A stretch of DNA of 64,000 bases from Streptomyces cinerochromogenes (GCF_014648635.1 NZ_BMRM01000009.1:248001-312000); one strand, 5' to 3'; positions 15,803 to 24,801 are shown, counted from the stretch's first letter. Notes: generated by a model not told the origin, from the letters alone. Numbers and translations: made by a program.

Positions 15803-16441
15803 ATGACGAGCACCTTCCCCAACATCTCCATCAGCACGGAGCGGTTGGTGCTGCGTCCCCTCGACGAGGACGACGTGCCCGCCCTGGCCGAGATGATGAA
15901 CGACGAGCAGGTCGTCGCCTGGACCACCGTCCCCCACCCCTACGGCGCGGCCGACGCCCACGAGTGGATCACCCGGCTGGCCCCCGACGAGCGCACCGGG
16001 GGCCGCGGCATCGTCCTCGCCGTCACCGAGTTCCTCACCCAGCGGCTCGTCGGCATCGTCCACCTGAGGAACACCGACTGGCGCGTCCGCTCCAGCGAGA
16101 TCGCCTACGTCGTCGCCCCCTGGGCCCGCGGCGAGGGCTACGCCTCCGAAGCCGCCCTCGCCATGGCCCAGTGGCTGTTCCACGACCAGAAGTTCGAGCG
16201 GCTCGAACTGCGCACCGCCGCCGACAACACCGCCTCCCAGCAGGTGGCCCAGAAGATCGGCTGCATCAGCGAGGGCGTCCTGCGCAACGCCTGGATAGCG
16301 CGGACCAGGACCGAGGACGGCACCTGGACCGACGTACGCACGGACGTCATCGTGTGGAGCCTGCTGCCGGAGGACCTCGCCGGAGCCGGCGAGCACCTGG
16401 CCGACGGCGGTGGTTTCCCGTCGTACTCGGACTGGAACTGA
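15803..16441 (+). CDS. RimJ/RimL-type GNAT acetyltransferase
   Basis: This 212-residue protein is a GNAT acetyltransferase of the RimJ/RimL kind, which acetylate ribosomal protein N-termini or small amines. It begins with ERLVLRPLDEDDVPALAEMMNDEQV, typical of the group, and has the acetyl-CoA loop VVAPWARGEGYASEAALAM. The end NTASQQVAQKIGCISEGVLRN completes the fold. ATG 15803 has CGGAG upstream. It stands alone between the met operon and cobL. The substrate is unknown. Confidence 0.87.
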   Translation: MTSTFPNISISTERLVLRPLDEDDVPALAEMMNDEQVVAWTTVPHPYGAADAHEWITRLAPDERTGGRGIVLAVTEFLTQRLVGIVHLRNTDWRVRSSEIAYVVAPWARGEGYASEAALAMAQWLFHDQKFERLELRTAADNTASQQVAQKIGCISEGVLRNAWIARTRTEDGTWTDVRTDVIVWSLLPEDLAGAGEHLADGGGFPSYSDWN

Positions 16442-16531
16442 GACCCCGAGCCCCACCAGGTACTCTCACGGAGCCCGCTACGGGCCCACCCCACCCGAAG
16501 ACCTGCGCAGAACCCCTGGAGACTGACGACG

Positions 16532-17779
16532 ATGGCCGACCGGGTCACGGTGATCGGCTGGGACGGCTCGCCGCTGACCGACGCGGCACGGGCCGCCCTC
16601 GGCGCCGCCACCCTCGTGGCGGGCGCCGCCCACCACCTGGCGCTGCCCGAGCTGCCGCCCGCCGCCGAACGCATCCGCCTCGGCAGCCTCGCCCTGGCCG
16701 CCCGCCGCATCGCCGCCCACCGCGGCACCGCGGTCGTGCTCGCCGACGGCGACCCCGGCTTCTTCGGCGTCGTACGGACCCTGCGCGCACCGGAGTTCGG
16801 CCTGGAGGTCGAGGTCGTCCCCGCCGTCTCCGCGGTCGCCGCCGCCTTCGCGCGCGCCGGGATGCCCTGGGACGACGCCCAGGTCGTCGTCGCCCACCCG
16901 CGCACCCTGCGCCGGGCCGTGAACGTCTGCCGCGCCCACACCAAGGTCGCCGTCCTCACCGCACCGGGCGCCGGCCCCGCCGAACTCGGCCTCCTGCTGG
17001 AGGGCGTGCACCGCACCTTCGTCATCTGCGAGGAACTGGGCACCGACCGCGAGCAGGTCAGCGTCGTCACCTCCGACAAGGCCGCCGACCACACCTGGCG
17101 CGACCCCAACGTCGTCATCGTCATCGGCGGCCCCGCCGGCGCCGGCGAGAGCGGCGGCTGGATCGCCGGGCGCGACCCGGGCGCCGGCCCGCGCGGCTGG
17201 GTCCAGCCCGACGAGAGCTACGGCGCCGGGCCGGGAGCCGGACCGGGAACCGCGCCGGGCGGAGGGCTCGGCGAGGGGGAGACGCAGCTGCTGCGCGCCG
17301 CCCAACTCGCCCGCCTCGGGCCCCGGATCGGCGACCTCGTCTGGGACATCGGCTGCGGCAGCGGCGCGTTCGCCACCGAGGCCGCGCGCGCCGGTGCGGC
17401 CGTCATCGCCGTCGACCACGACCCCGCCGCCTGCGCCCGCACGGACGCCTCGGCCCGCCGCTTCGGCGTCCAGCTCCAGATCGTCCACGGCAGCGCCCCG
17501 CACGTCCTCGAATACCTGCCCGAACCGGACGTCGTGCGAGTGGGTGGCGGGGGACCGGCGGTCGTCTCCGCGGTCGCCGACCGGCGCCCGCAGCGCATCG
17601 TCACGCACGCCGCGACCCGGGACGCCGCCGAACGCGTCGGCCGCGACCTGACCGAGCACGGGTACCGGGTCGAGTGCGCCCTGCTGCAGTCCGTCGAACT
17701 CGACACCCGGGCCTGGACGGAGACCGAGCGGAACGTAGCGTTCCTGCTCAGCGGGGTACTGCCGGACCGCGCCCCGTGA
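16532..17779 (+). CDS. cobL: Precorrin-6Y C5,15-methyltransferase (decarboxylating), CbiE-CbiT fusion
   Basis: CobL methylates the corrin precursor at C5 and C15 and decarboxylates the acetate side chain at C12, in cobalamin synthesis. The 415-residue product has two domains. Residues 1-215 are the CbiE tetrapyrrole methylase, with LADGDPGFFGVVRTL and the ending DPNVVIVIGG. Residues about 250-410 are the CbiT SAM-dependent methyltransferase, with VWDIGCGSGAFATEAARAG and VDHDPAACARTDASARRFG. A Gly/Ala-rich linker (PGAGPGAGPGTAPGGG, read approximately) joins them. ATG 16532 follows GACGACG. bluB-cobT and cysG lie downstream on the same strand, so this is a cobalamin neighbourhood. Confidence 0.93.
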   Translation: MADRVTVIGWDGSPLTDAARAALGAATLVAGAAHHLALPELPPAAERIRLGSLALAARRIAAHRGTAVVLADGDPGFFGVVRTLRAPEFGLEVEVVPAVSAVAAAFARAGMPWDDAQVVVAHPRTLRRAVNVCRAHTKVAVLTAPGAGPAELGLLLEGVHRTFVICEELGTDREQVSVVTSDKAADHTWRDPNVVIVIGGPAGAGESGGWIAGRDPGAGPRGWVQPDESYGAGPGAGPGTAPGGGLGEGETQLLRAAQLARLGPRIGDLVWDIGCGSGAFATEAARAGAAVIAVDHDPAACARTDASARRFGVQLQIVHGSAPHVLEYLPEPDVVRVGGGGPAVVSAVADRRPQRIVTHAATRDAAERVGRDLTEHGYRVECALLQSVELDTRAWTETERNVAFLLSGVLPDRAP

Positions 17780-18122
17780 TCCTGTTGTCGTACCGCGCGC
17801 GGTAGGCTGGCCGATCGTTGTACCGCACCGGTGGCCCGAACTTCGTTCGCCAATGTCCGGATCGCACGCCCGTTTTGGGGTGGGTGTGGTACTGCGGAAC
17901 CGGAGGACGCGCAACGTGGCGCAGTCCACAGCGGGCTGTCGTGGATCATGCTGTCGCGACGGCGGAACGACCGGGACAATGCCACTGAATGGCTTTGTCG
18001 CCTTTTCCGGCGGGTCGTTCGTGCCGCTGGGCACGGACGCTCGTTCTTCACTGCGGGGCGGTCGGTGCGCCGTTCCGGGTGAGCTGGTCGTAGGAGCACT
18101 AACCGATGGGCGAGGGGTACGC
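17780..18122 (+). promoter_or_regulatory. 343-base leader of bluB-cobT with a 6-codon ORF at its end
   Basis: This stretch holds no convincing gene. The cobT frame is open through it from 17853, but it has no conserved sequence there. I looked for a cobalamin riboswitch; a GCCACTG string occurs near 17981, but the B12-box and the usual paired elements are missing. Near the end, AGGAG (18092-18096) is followed by ATG 18106, which begins a six-codon ORF (MGEGYA) whose TGA (18124-18126) overlaps the cobT start codon. This could couple translation of cobT to the mini-ORF. Confidence 0.4.
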
Positions 18123-21100
18123 ATGACCGACACCGGCCAGGTCCCGGGCGAGGGGCAGCCGGAGAGCGCAGGCATGGTGGAACAGCCGGGCGTTCCCACG
18201 CACGGCGCGTACACCTACCTCTCCGAGGCACCCGCCGAGGACGAAGACCTGCTGCTGCCGGGTGCCCAGGGCGCGTGGGGCAACGAGGTTCCGCCACCCG
18301 CTCCGGAACCGGTGGTGGAAGCCGTCCACGAGCCGGGCCCGCACGAGACGGCCGGCCGCGACAGCGGCTCGGTCGACCTCAGCGGCGTACGGCTGCCCGA
18401 CTCGGGGCCCGTCTCCGTCACCCCGTCCCCCATCCTCTCGGCGCCGCACGATCCGGCGGCCGCGCCGCAGCCGCCGCGCCGCCCGCTGCACCTCGGCCCG
18501 CCGATCCCCGACGCCTCGGCGAGCCCGGTCCGCTCCCTCGCCGACCGAGGCCCCGCGGGCGCGCCGGTACGGCAGCCCGGAGCACCGGCCGCCGGCCCCG
18601 AGTACCTCGACGTCCAGCCGCAGATGGCTCCGCAGAGCGCGGCCCCCTGGGGCGCGGCCCCGCCCGCCCCGGCCCAGGCCGACGTGCAGGCCCCGGCTGC
18701 CGAAACGGTCAACCCGCCCATGTCCGCACCGGCGCCGGCCGAGCAGACCGACGCGGCCCAGGCCGCGGTGGCCCGCCTCACCGGCCAGGTGCCCGGCGTG
18801 CACGGCCACGACGGGGTGCAGCCGGTGCACGCCCACGACGGCGTGTACACGGCGCCGACGGGACCCGGCGCGGAAGATGCTCAGGCTGCCGTCGCCGAGG
18901 CGACCCCGGCGGAGCAGGCCGCACCGGCCGCCGAGGGTGCTCCGGCCGCCGAGGGTGCTCCGGCCGCCGAGGGTGCTCCGGCCGCCGACGGTGCGCCGAC
19001 CGCACCCGGGGCCGAAGAGCCCGCGCCCGCCGAGGTGCCGACGCCGGAGGCCCCCGTGGCGGAACCCGCGGAACCAGTGGGGGAACAGAGCGTTCCGGCC
19101 GAGGGTGTTCCGTCCGGGCCGGAGCAGGCCGTACCGGCCGAGCCGCCGGCCGGCCCGCAGCCCGCCGAGGCCGCCGGTGCCCAGGGCACCGCGGAGTCCG
19201 GCCCGGCGACCGAGGCCCCGGCCCCCACGGCGGCGGCAGCGGACGCGCCTCAGCCGACGGCACCCGCCGAGCCGGCCGGGGCCACGCAGGCTGTCACCGT
19301 GGAGCACGCCGACGCGACCGTACAGGCGACGGACGTCGCGCAGCCGGTCGAAGCGCCGGAGCCGGCCGCCGTCGAGCCGGCCCCCGTCGAGCCGACCGCT
19401 CCCACGCCGGAGCCGGCCGCTGCCGCACCGGAAGCGGCCGCCGCGGAGCCGGCCGCTCCCGCGCGGCCCGCCGAGGCCGTGGAGCCGGTGGCCGTGCCGC
19501 AGTCCGCCCCCGCTCCCGCGGAGCCGGTTGCTGCCGCGCCGGGGGCGGCCGTTGCCGCGCAGTCGGCGGAGGCGTCGCAGCCCGTCGAGTCCGCGCAGCC
19601 GGCGGAGGTGTCGCAGCCCGTCGAGTCCGCGCAGCCCGTGGACGCGTCGCAGCCCGCCGAGGTCGCGCAGTCGGTGGAGGCGTCGCAGCCCGCGGCCGTA
19701 GAGCCTGTGGCCGTGCCGCAGTCCGCCCCCGCTCCCGCGGAGCCGGTTGCTGCCGCGCCGGGGGCGGCCGTTGCCGCGCAGTCGGCGGAGGCGTCGCAGC
19801 CCGTCGAGTCCGCGCAGTCGGTGGAGGCGTCGCAGCCCGGCGAGGTCGCGCAGCCCGTGGACGTGTCCCAGCCCGTCGTCGTGGAGCCGGTGGCCGTGCC
19901 GCCGTCCGCCCCCGCCCCCGCCGAGCCGATCGCCTCCGCGCCGGAGGCGGCCGTTGCCGCGCCGGAGCCGACGGCTCCCGCGCCGGAGCCGGCCGCTCCC
20001 GCGCCCCAGGCTGCCGACGCGGCGCAAGCCGTCGACGCCCCGCAGCCCCAGGCGCCTGCCGAGTCCCCGCAGTCCGCCGAGCCGCAGGCTCTCGCGCAGG
20101 TGGCGGCCGACGCCGTCGAGGCTCAGGCTTCCGTGCAGGTGGCGGTGGACGCCGCGCAGGCTCAGGCGGCCGCGGTCCCCGAGGCGCCGGAGTCCGCCGC
20201 CCCCGCCGTGCAGGTCGCCGAGGCGAGCGCGCCGGTGGAGCCGGCCCTGCTCCAGGCCCAGGGGCCGCAGATCGCCGAAGGCGTCCCGCACTTCGCCGAC
20301 GCCCCGGCCGGGTCCGCCGTGCCCGGGCAGCAGCCGCAGGCCGGGGACGCCGCCGGCCCGGCGCCCGTCGCCGGACCGCAGCTCCAGCCGCAGGCGCCGG
20401 AGACCCCGGTGGACGCGGTGCACGCACAGAACCCGGAGCAGCCGCTCCCGTCCAGCCTGCCCGCGGAGCCGGACCAGCAGTCGCTCGGGCAGTTCGTGCC
20501 GGTGGAGGGCCAGGTGCCCACCACCCCCCACCTGGCGCCCACCCCGCCGCACCCCCTCGTCGTGCCCGCACCGCGCGAGGGCGAGCCGGCCGTCGTACCG
20601 GACGCGGCGCCCGCCCCCGACGTCGTACAGCACGCGGAGGACCTGCAGACCAGGGCTGCCGACCAGGAAGAGAGCACGGCCGCAGTGGAGGAAGCACCGA
20701 AGTCCACCGGCCCGGCCGCGCCCGGCTACGCCGACGCCGAGCGCGAGGCCGTCCTGAAGGTCATGCGCGAGCGCCGCGACATCCGCAACGGCTTCCGCAG
20801 CGACCCCATCCCGCACGAGGTGCTGCTGAGGGTCCTGGAGGCCGCGCACACCGCGCCCTCCGTCGGCCACTCGCAGCCCTGGGACTTCGTCGTCATCCGC
20901 TCCGCCGACACCCGGCGGACGATGCACGAACTGGCGATGCGGCAGCGCGAGGCGTACGCCAAGTCGCTGCCGAAGGGCCGGGCCAAGCAGTTCAAGGAAC
21001 TGAAGATCGAGGCCATCCTCGACACCCCGGTCAACATCGTCGTCACCGCCGACCCCACCCGCGGCGGCCGGCACACGCTCGGCCGTCACACCCAGCCGCA

Positions 21101-22442
21101 GATGGCGCCCTACTCCTCGGCGCTCGCGGTGGAGAACCTCTGGCTCGCCGCCCGCGCCGAAGGCCTCGGCGTCGGCTGGGTCAGCTTCTTCGACGAGCGG
21201 GAGATGGTCCGCGCGCTCGGCCTGCCCGAGCACCTGGAGGTCGTCGCCTACCTGTGTGTCGGGTACGTCGACGAGTTCCCGGACGAGCCGGAGCTGATGC
21301 AGGCCGGCTGGTCCAAGCGACGCCCCCTGTCCTGGGTGGTGCACGAGGAGACGTACGGCCGCCGCGCCCTGCCCGGAGAGGAACCCCACGACCTGCTCGC
21401 CGAGACCGTCGCACAGATCCGCCCGCTCGACGCCAAGGCCCTCGGTGAGGCCTGGGAACGCCAGAAGCGGATGACCAAGCCGGCCGGCGCGCTCGGCATG
21501 CTGGAGATCATCTCCGCGCAGCTGTCCGGGCTGTCCCGGCAGTGCCCGCCGCCGATCCCGGAGCCCGCCGCCGTCGCCATCTTCGCCGGCGACCACGGCG
21601 TCCACGCCCAGGGCGTCACCCCCTGGCCGCAGGAGGTGACCGCCCAGATGGTGGCCAACTTCCTCGGCGGGGGAGCCGTCTGCAACGCCTTCGCCGGCCA
21701 GGTCGGCGCCGAGGTGTGCGTCGTGGACGTGGGCGTGGCCGCCGACCTGCCGGCCACCCCCGGCCTGCTGCCGCGCAAGATCCGCGGCGGTACGTCCGAC
21801 ATGACCACCGGCCCCGCGATGACCCGCGAGGAGGCCAAGGCTGCCATCGAGGTCGGCATCGAGACCGCCCGCGACCTGGTCGCGGCCGGCAACAAGGCGT
21901 TGCTGACGGGCGAGATGGGCATCGCCAACACCACGGCCTCGGCCGCCCTCATCTCGGTCTTCACGGGTGCCGACCCGGCCGAGGTGACCGGGCGGGGCAC
22001 CGGTATCAACGACGAGACGCTCGCCCGCAAGACCGAGGTCGTCCGCCGGGCCCTGGAGCTCCACCAGCCGGACCCGGCCGACCCGATCGGCGTCCTCGCG
22101 GCGATCGGCGGCTTCGAGCACGCGGCCATGGTGGGCCTGCTCCTCGGCGGCGCCTCGCTGCGTACGCCGGTGATCCTGGACGGCGTCAGCGCCGGTGCCG
22201 CGGCCCTCGTGGCCCGCGCCATCGCGCCGGAGGTCCTCGCGGCCTGCATCGCCGGCCACCGCAGCGCGGAGCCCGGCCACGTCGCCGCCCTCAACAAGCT
22301 GGGCCTGCGCCCGCTGGTCGACCTCGACCTGCGCCTCGGCGAGGGAACGGGCGCCCTGCTGGCCCTGCCCCTGGTCCAGAGCGCGGCGAGGGCGATGCAC
22401 GAGGTGGCGACGTTCGACTCGGCGGGCGTCACGGAGAAGTAG
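18123..22442 (+). CDS. cobT: Fused 5,6-dimethylbenzimidazole synthase and CobT with a giant disordered N-terminal region
   Basis: This 1439-residue protein joins two lower-ligand enzymes of cobalamin synthesis. Residues about 1-870 are low-complexity Ala, Pro, Glu, Val and Gln with internal repeats and no fold I recognise. Residues about 872-1080 are BluB, the flavin-dependent oxygenase that turns FMN into dimethylbenzimidazole (RRDIRNGFRSDPIP, TAPSVGHSQPWDFVVIRS, GVGWVSFFDEREM). Residues about 1090-1439 are CobT, which activates it with nicotinate mononucleotide (IFAGDHGVHAQGVT, GEMGIANTTASAA, and GEGTGALLALPL with the catalytic Glu). A BluB-CobT fusion suits substrate hand-over. ATG 18123 has GAGGGG upstream and overlaps a 6-codon ORF. 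Confidence 0.93.
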   Translation: MTDTGQVPGEGQPESAGMVEQPGVPTHGAYTYLSEAPAEDEDLLLPGAQGAWGNEVPPPAPEPVVEAVHEPGPHETAGRDSGSVDLSGVRLPDSGPVSVTPSPILSAPHDPAAAPQPPRRPLHLGPPIPDASASPVRSLADRGPAGAPVRQPGAPAAGPEYLDVQPQMAPQSAAPWGAAPPAPAQADVQAPAAETVNPPMSAPAPAEQTDAAQAAVARLTGQVPGVHGHDGVQPVHAHDGVYTAPTGPGAEDAQAAVAEATPAEQAAPAAEGAPAAEGAPAAEGAPAADGAPTAPGAEEPAPAEVPTPEAPVAEPAEPVGEQSVPAEGVPSGPEQAVPAEPPAGPQPAEAAGAQGTAESGPATEAPAPTAAAADAPQPTAPAEPAGATQAVTVEHADATVQATDVAQPVEAPEPAAVEPAPVEPTAPTPEPAAAAPEAAAAEPAAPARPAEAVEPVAVPQSAPAPAEPVAAAPGAAVAAQSAEASQPVESAQPAEVSQPVESAQPVDASQPAEVAQSVEASQPAAVEPVAVPQSAPAPAEPVAAAPGAAVAAQSAEASQPVESAQSVEASQPGEVAQPVDVSQPVVVEPVAVPPSAPAPAEPIASAPEAAVAAPEPTAPAPEPAAPAPQAADAAQAVDAPQPQAPAESPQSAEPQALAQVAADAVEAQASVQVAVDAAQAQAAAVPEAPESAAPAVQVAEASAPVEPALLQAQGPQIAEGVPHFADAPAGSAVPGQQPQAGDAAGPAPVAGPQLQPQAPETPVDAVHAQNPEQPLPSSLPAEPDQQSLGQFVPVEGQVPTTPHLAPTPPHPLVVPAPREGEPAVVPDAAPAPDVVQHAEDLQTRAADQEESTAAVEEAPKSTGPAAPGYADAEREAVLKVMRERRDIRNGFRSDPIPHEVLLRVLEAAHTAPSVGHSQPWDFVVIRSADTRRTMHELAMRQREAYAKSLPKGRAKQFKELKIEAILDTPVNIVVTADPTRGGRHTLGRHTQPQMAPYSSALAVENLWLAARAEGLGVGWVSFFDEREMVRALGLPEHLEVVAYLCVGYVDEFPDEPELMQAGWSKRRPLSWVVHEETYGRRALPGEEPHDLLAETVAQIRPLDAKALGEAWERQKRMTKPAGALGMLEIISAQLSGLSRQCPPPIPEPAAVAIFAGDHGVHAQGVTPWPQEVTAQMVANFLGGGAVCNAFAGQVGAEVCVVDVGVAADLPATPGLLPRKIRGGTSDMTTGPAMTREEAKAAIEVGIETARDLVAAGNKALLTGEMGIANTTASAALISVFTGADPAEVTGRGTGINDETLARKTEVVRRALELHQPDPADPIGVLAAIGGFEHAAMVGLLLGGASLRTPVILDGVSAGAAALVARAIAPEVLAACIAGHRSAEPGHVAALNKLGLRPLVDLDLRLGEGTGALLALPLVQSAARAMHEVATFDSAGVTEK
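18921..18992 (+). repeat. Four 18-base tandem units inside bluB-cobT
   Basis: Four consecutive copies of an 18-base unit, GCTCCGGCCGCCGAGGGT with one or two changes, encode APAAEG three times and APAADG once. The unit is a whole number of codons, so copy changes keep the frame. Confidence 0.9.
19488..19817 (+). repeat. 111-base perfect direct repeat inside bluB-cobT
   Basis: The 111 bases at 19488-19598 recur without a mismatch at 19707-19817, 219 bases (73 codons) later. A third, decayed copy begins at 19890. Between them run shorter nine-residue units of the type SQPVESAQP. Exact identity over 111 bases, including third positions, indicates a recent duplication or gene conversion. Confidence 0.92.
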
Positions 22443-22449
22443 CCGCCGC

Positions 22450-22492
22450 GGCACGGGGAGGTCCGGTGTTCAGCTGCCGGACCACCCGTGCC
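22450..22492 (+). terminator. Hairpin terminator after bluB-cobT
   Basis: GGCACGGG and GGTCCGG on the left pair with CCGGACC and CCGTGCC on the right around a TGTTCAGCTG loop, seven bases after the cobT stop. The stem is long and GC-rich with a two-base mismatch. There is no T-run. Confidence 0.7.
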
Positions 22493-22584
22493 GTGTGCCG
22501 TGTCCACGGCATAAAATCCGCACGTCAGGGCCGCTCCGAAGGTGCAGCGCGCCCATGCCACAGCTGCACGAGGAGCCGTACCTC

Positions 22585-23820
22585 ATGGCCGAACACCCCG
22601 CCTACCCCGTAGGCCTCCGCCTCTCCGGCCGCCGTGTGGTCGTCCTCGGCGGCGGCCAGGTCGCCCAGCGCCGCCTCCCGGCCCTGATCGCCGCGGGTGC
22701 GGACATCGTCCTCGTGTCCCCCGGGGCGACCCCGTCGGTCGAGGCCATGGCGGACGCCGGCGAGATCACCTGGGTGAGGCGCGCGTACGAGGACGGAGAC
22801 CTCGCCGAGGCCTGGTACGCCCTCATCGCCACCAGCGACCCCGAGGCCAACGCGCGGGCCTCCGCGGAGGCGGAGCGGCACCGCGTCTGGTGCGTCCGCT
22901 CCGACGACGCCGACCAGGCGACCGCGTGGACCCCGGCGACCGGTCACAGCGAGGGCGTCACCGTGGCCGTACTCACCACGCACGCGCGTGGCCGCGACCC
23001 CCGGCACACCGCCGCCATCCGGGACGCGGTCGTCGAGGGCCTGCGCGACGGCACCCTCGTCGCCCCGCACCACCGCACCCGCACCGCCGGTGTGGCCCTG
23101 GTCGGCGGCGGACCCGGCGACCCGGACCTGATCACGGTCCGCGGCCGGCGCCTGCTCGCCGAGGCGGACGTCGTCATCGCCGACCGGCTCGGCCCGCGCG
23201 ACCTGCTCGCCGAACTCCCGCCGCACGTCGAGGTCATCGACGCGGCGAAGATCCCCTACGGCCGCTACATGGCCCAGGAGGCCATCAACAACGCGCTCAT
23301 CGAGCACGCCAAGCAGGGCAAGGCGGTGGTCCGGCTCAAGGGCGGCGACCCGTACGTCTTCGGCCGGGGCATGGAGGAGGTGCAGGCGCTCGCCGAGGCC
23401 GGCATCCCGTGCACCGTGGTGCCGGGCATCTCCAGCTCGATCTCGGTGCCGGGCGCGGCCGGCATCCCGGTCACGCACCGGGGTGTCGCCCACGAGTTCA
23501 CCGTGGTCAGCGGGCATGTGGCGCCCGACGACGAGCGTTCCCTGGTCGACTGGCCGTCGCTGGCCCGGCTCACCGGCACGCTCGTGGTCCTGATGGGCGT
23601 CGACAAGATCGGCAAGATCGCCGAGACGCTCGTCGCGCACGGCAAGTCCCCCGAGACGCCGGTCGCCCTCGTGCAGGAGGGCACCACGGCCGCGCAGCGT
23701 CGCGTGGACGCCACCCTGGCCACGGTCGCCGAGACGGTGCGCACCGAGGACGTGAAGCCCCCCGCGGTCATCGTCATCGGCGAGGTCGTACGGGTCGGCC
23801 CCGAGCGGCCTTCGGCGTGA
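22585..23820 (+). CDS. cobA: Siroheme synthase-like fusion: precorrin-2 dehydrogenase and uroporphyrinogen-III C-methyltransferase
   Basis: This 411-residue protein makes precorrin-2, the branch point to siroheme and cobalamin. The N-terminal third is an NAD-binding precorrin-2 dehydrogenase domain (VVVLGGGQVAQRRLPALIAAG). From about residue 165 it is SUMT, the SAM-dependent methylase that methylates uroporphyrinogen III at C2 and C7 (VALVGGGPGDPDLITVRG, RLKGGDPYVFGRG, PGISSSISVPGAAGIPVTHRG). The order of domains is that of CysG/CobA fusions. I chose ATG 22585 because GAGGAG lies nine bases upstream; ATG 22555 is in frame. With cobL and bluB-cobT it forms the local cobalamin group. Confidence 0.93.
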   Translation: MAEHPAYPVGLRLSGRRVVVLGGGQVAQRRLPALIAAGADIVLVSPGATPSVEAMADAGEITWVRRAYEDGDLAEAWYALIATSDPEANARASAEAERHRVWCVRSDDADQATAWTPATGHSEGVTVAVLTTHARGRDPRHTAAIRDAVVEGLRDGTLVAPHHRTRTAGVALVGGGPGDPDLITVRGRRLLAEADVVIADRLGPRDLLAELPPHVEVIDAAKIPYGRYMAQEAINNALIEHAKQGKAVVRLKGGDPYVFGRGMEEVQALAEAGIPCTVVPGISSSISVPGAAGIPVTHRGVAHEFTVVSGHVAPDDERSLVDWPSLARLTGTLVVLMGVDKIGKIAETLVAHGKSPETPVALVQEGTTAAQRRVDATLATVAETVRTEDVKPPAVIVIGEVVRVGPERPSA

Positions 23821-23904
23821 CCTTGGCCTGAACACGCGTAACCCGGGGTAACCCATCCCTTCCCAGCCGTTGGCACCACTCCCAGGACAAGGCAGTATCA
23901 CCCT

Positions 23905-24723
23905 GTGGCCGATCTCATCACCGTCGAGGATCCCGACGACCCGCGCCTGAGCGACTACACGGGCCTGACCGACGTCGAGCTGCGCCGCAAGCGCGAGCCC
24001 GCCGAGGGCCTGTTCATCGCCGAGGGCGAGAAGGTCATCCGCCGGGCCAAGGAAGCCGGCTACGAGATGCGGTCGATGCTGCTCTCCGCCAAGTGGATCG
24101 ACGTCATGCGCGACGTCATCGACGAACTCCCCGCTCCGGTGTACGCCGTCAGCCCCGAGCTCGCCGAGCGTGTCACCGGCTACCACGTGCACCGCGGCGC
24201 CCTCGCCTCCATGCAGCGCAAGCCGCTGCCCGCGGCCGGCGAACTGCTCCGCTCCGCCCGCCGGGTGGTGGTCATGGAGTCGGTGAACGACCACACCAAC
24301 ATCGGCGCCATCTTCCGCTCGGCGGCGGCCCTCGGCATGGACGCGGTGCTGCTGTCGCCCGACTGCGCCGACCCGCTGTACCGGCGGAGCGTCAAGGTGT
24401 CCATGGGCGCGGTGTTCTCGGTGCCGTACGCCCGGCTGGAGACCTGGCCCCGGGACCTGGACGCGGTCCGCGAGGCCGGCTTCACCCTGCTCGCGCTCAC
24501 CCCGGACGACAAGGCCCGCACCCTGGACGAGGCCGCCCCGCACACCATGGACCGGGTCGCCCTCATGCTCGGTGCCGAGGGCGACGGACTGTCCACGCAG
24601 GCGCTGGTCGCCGCCGACGAATGGGTCCGCATCCCGATGTCCCACGGCGTCGACTCGCTCAACGTGGGCGCGGCGGCCGCGGTCGCCTTCTACGCGGTGG
24701 CGACGGGCCGGCCGGCCTCCTGA
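23905..24723 (+). CDS. SpoU/TrmH-family rRNA 2'-O-methyltransferase
   Basis: This 272-residue protein is a SPOUT-fold RNA ribose methyltransferase. The N-terminal part (EGLFIAEGEKVIRRAKEAGYEMRSMLLS) is the substrate-binding L30e-like domain of RlmB/TsnR-type enzymes. The three SpoU motifs are present: VNDHTNIGAIFRSAAALG, MLGAEGDGLS, and IPMSHGVDSLNVGAAAAVAFY. The likely target is a 2'-hydroxyl of 23S rRNA. GTG 23905 is the only good start; there is no strong Shine-Dalgarno site, but TATCAC lies just upstream. It is convergent with the kinase gene. Confidence 0.9.
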   Translation: MADLITVEDPDDPRLSDYTGLTDVELRRKREPAEGLFIAEGEKVIRRAKEAGYEMRSMLLSAKWIDVMRDVIDELPAPVYAVSPELAERVTGYHVHRGALASMQRKPLPAAGELLRSARRVVVMESVNDHTNIGAIFRSAAALGMDAVLLSPDCADPLYRRSVKVSMGAVFSVPYARLETWPRDLDAVREAGFTLLALTPDDKARTLDEAAPHTMDRVALMLGAEGDGLSTQALVAADEWVRIPMSHGVDSLNVGAAAAVAFYAVATGRPAS

Positions 24724-24755
24724 CCGCGCGGGTCCGAGGGTGCCGTTCCGGTCGG

Positions 24756-24801
24756 GCTCAGTCCCCGGCGTCGTGGCTCAGTTCCCGGCGTCGTGGCTCA
24801 G
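24756..24801. repeat. 20-base tandem duplication across the kinase stop codon
   Basis: The 20-base unit at 24756-24775 is repeated at 24776-24795 with one difference, followed by a partial third copy. The second copy holds the last codons and stop of the kinase gene (complement of 24778-24780), so the first copy lies just past the stop. It looks like a small slippage event at the 3' end of the gene. Confidence 0.85.

Noticed and set aside
17780..18122. Cobalamin riboswitch in front of bluB-cobT
   Set aside because: A GCCACTG string is present, but the B12-box and the characteristic paired stems are missing.
18099..22454. A 1451-codon open frame on the minus strand across bluB-cobT
   Set aside because: It is the antisense shadow of a high-GC gene: Arg/Gly/Leu-rich, no family motif, no Shine-Dalgarno site. 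The plus frame carries clear BluB and CobT motifs.
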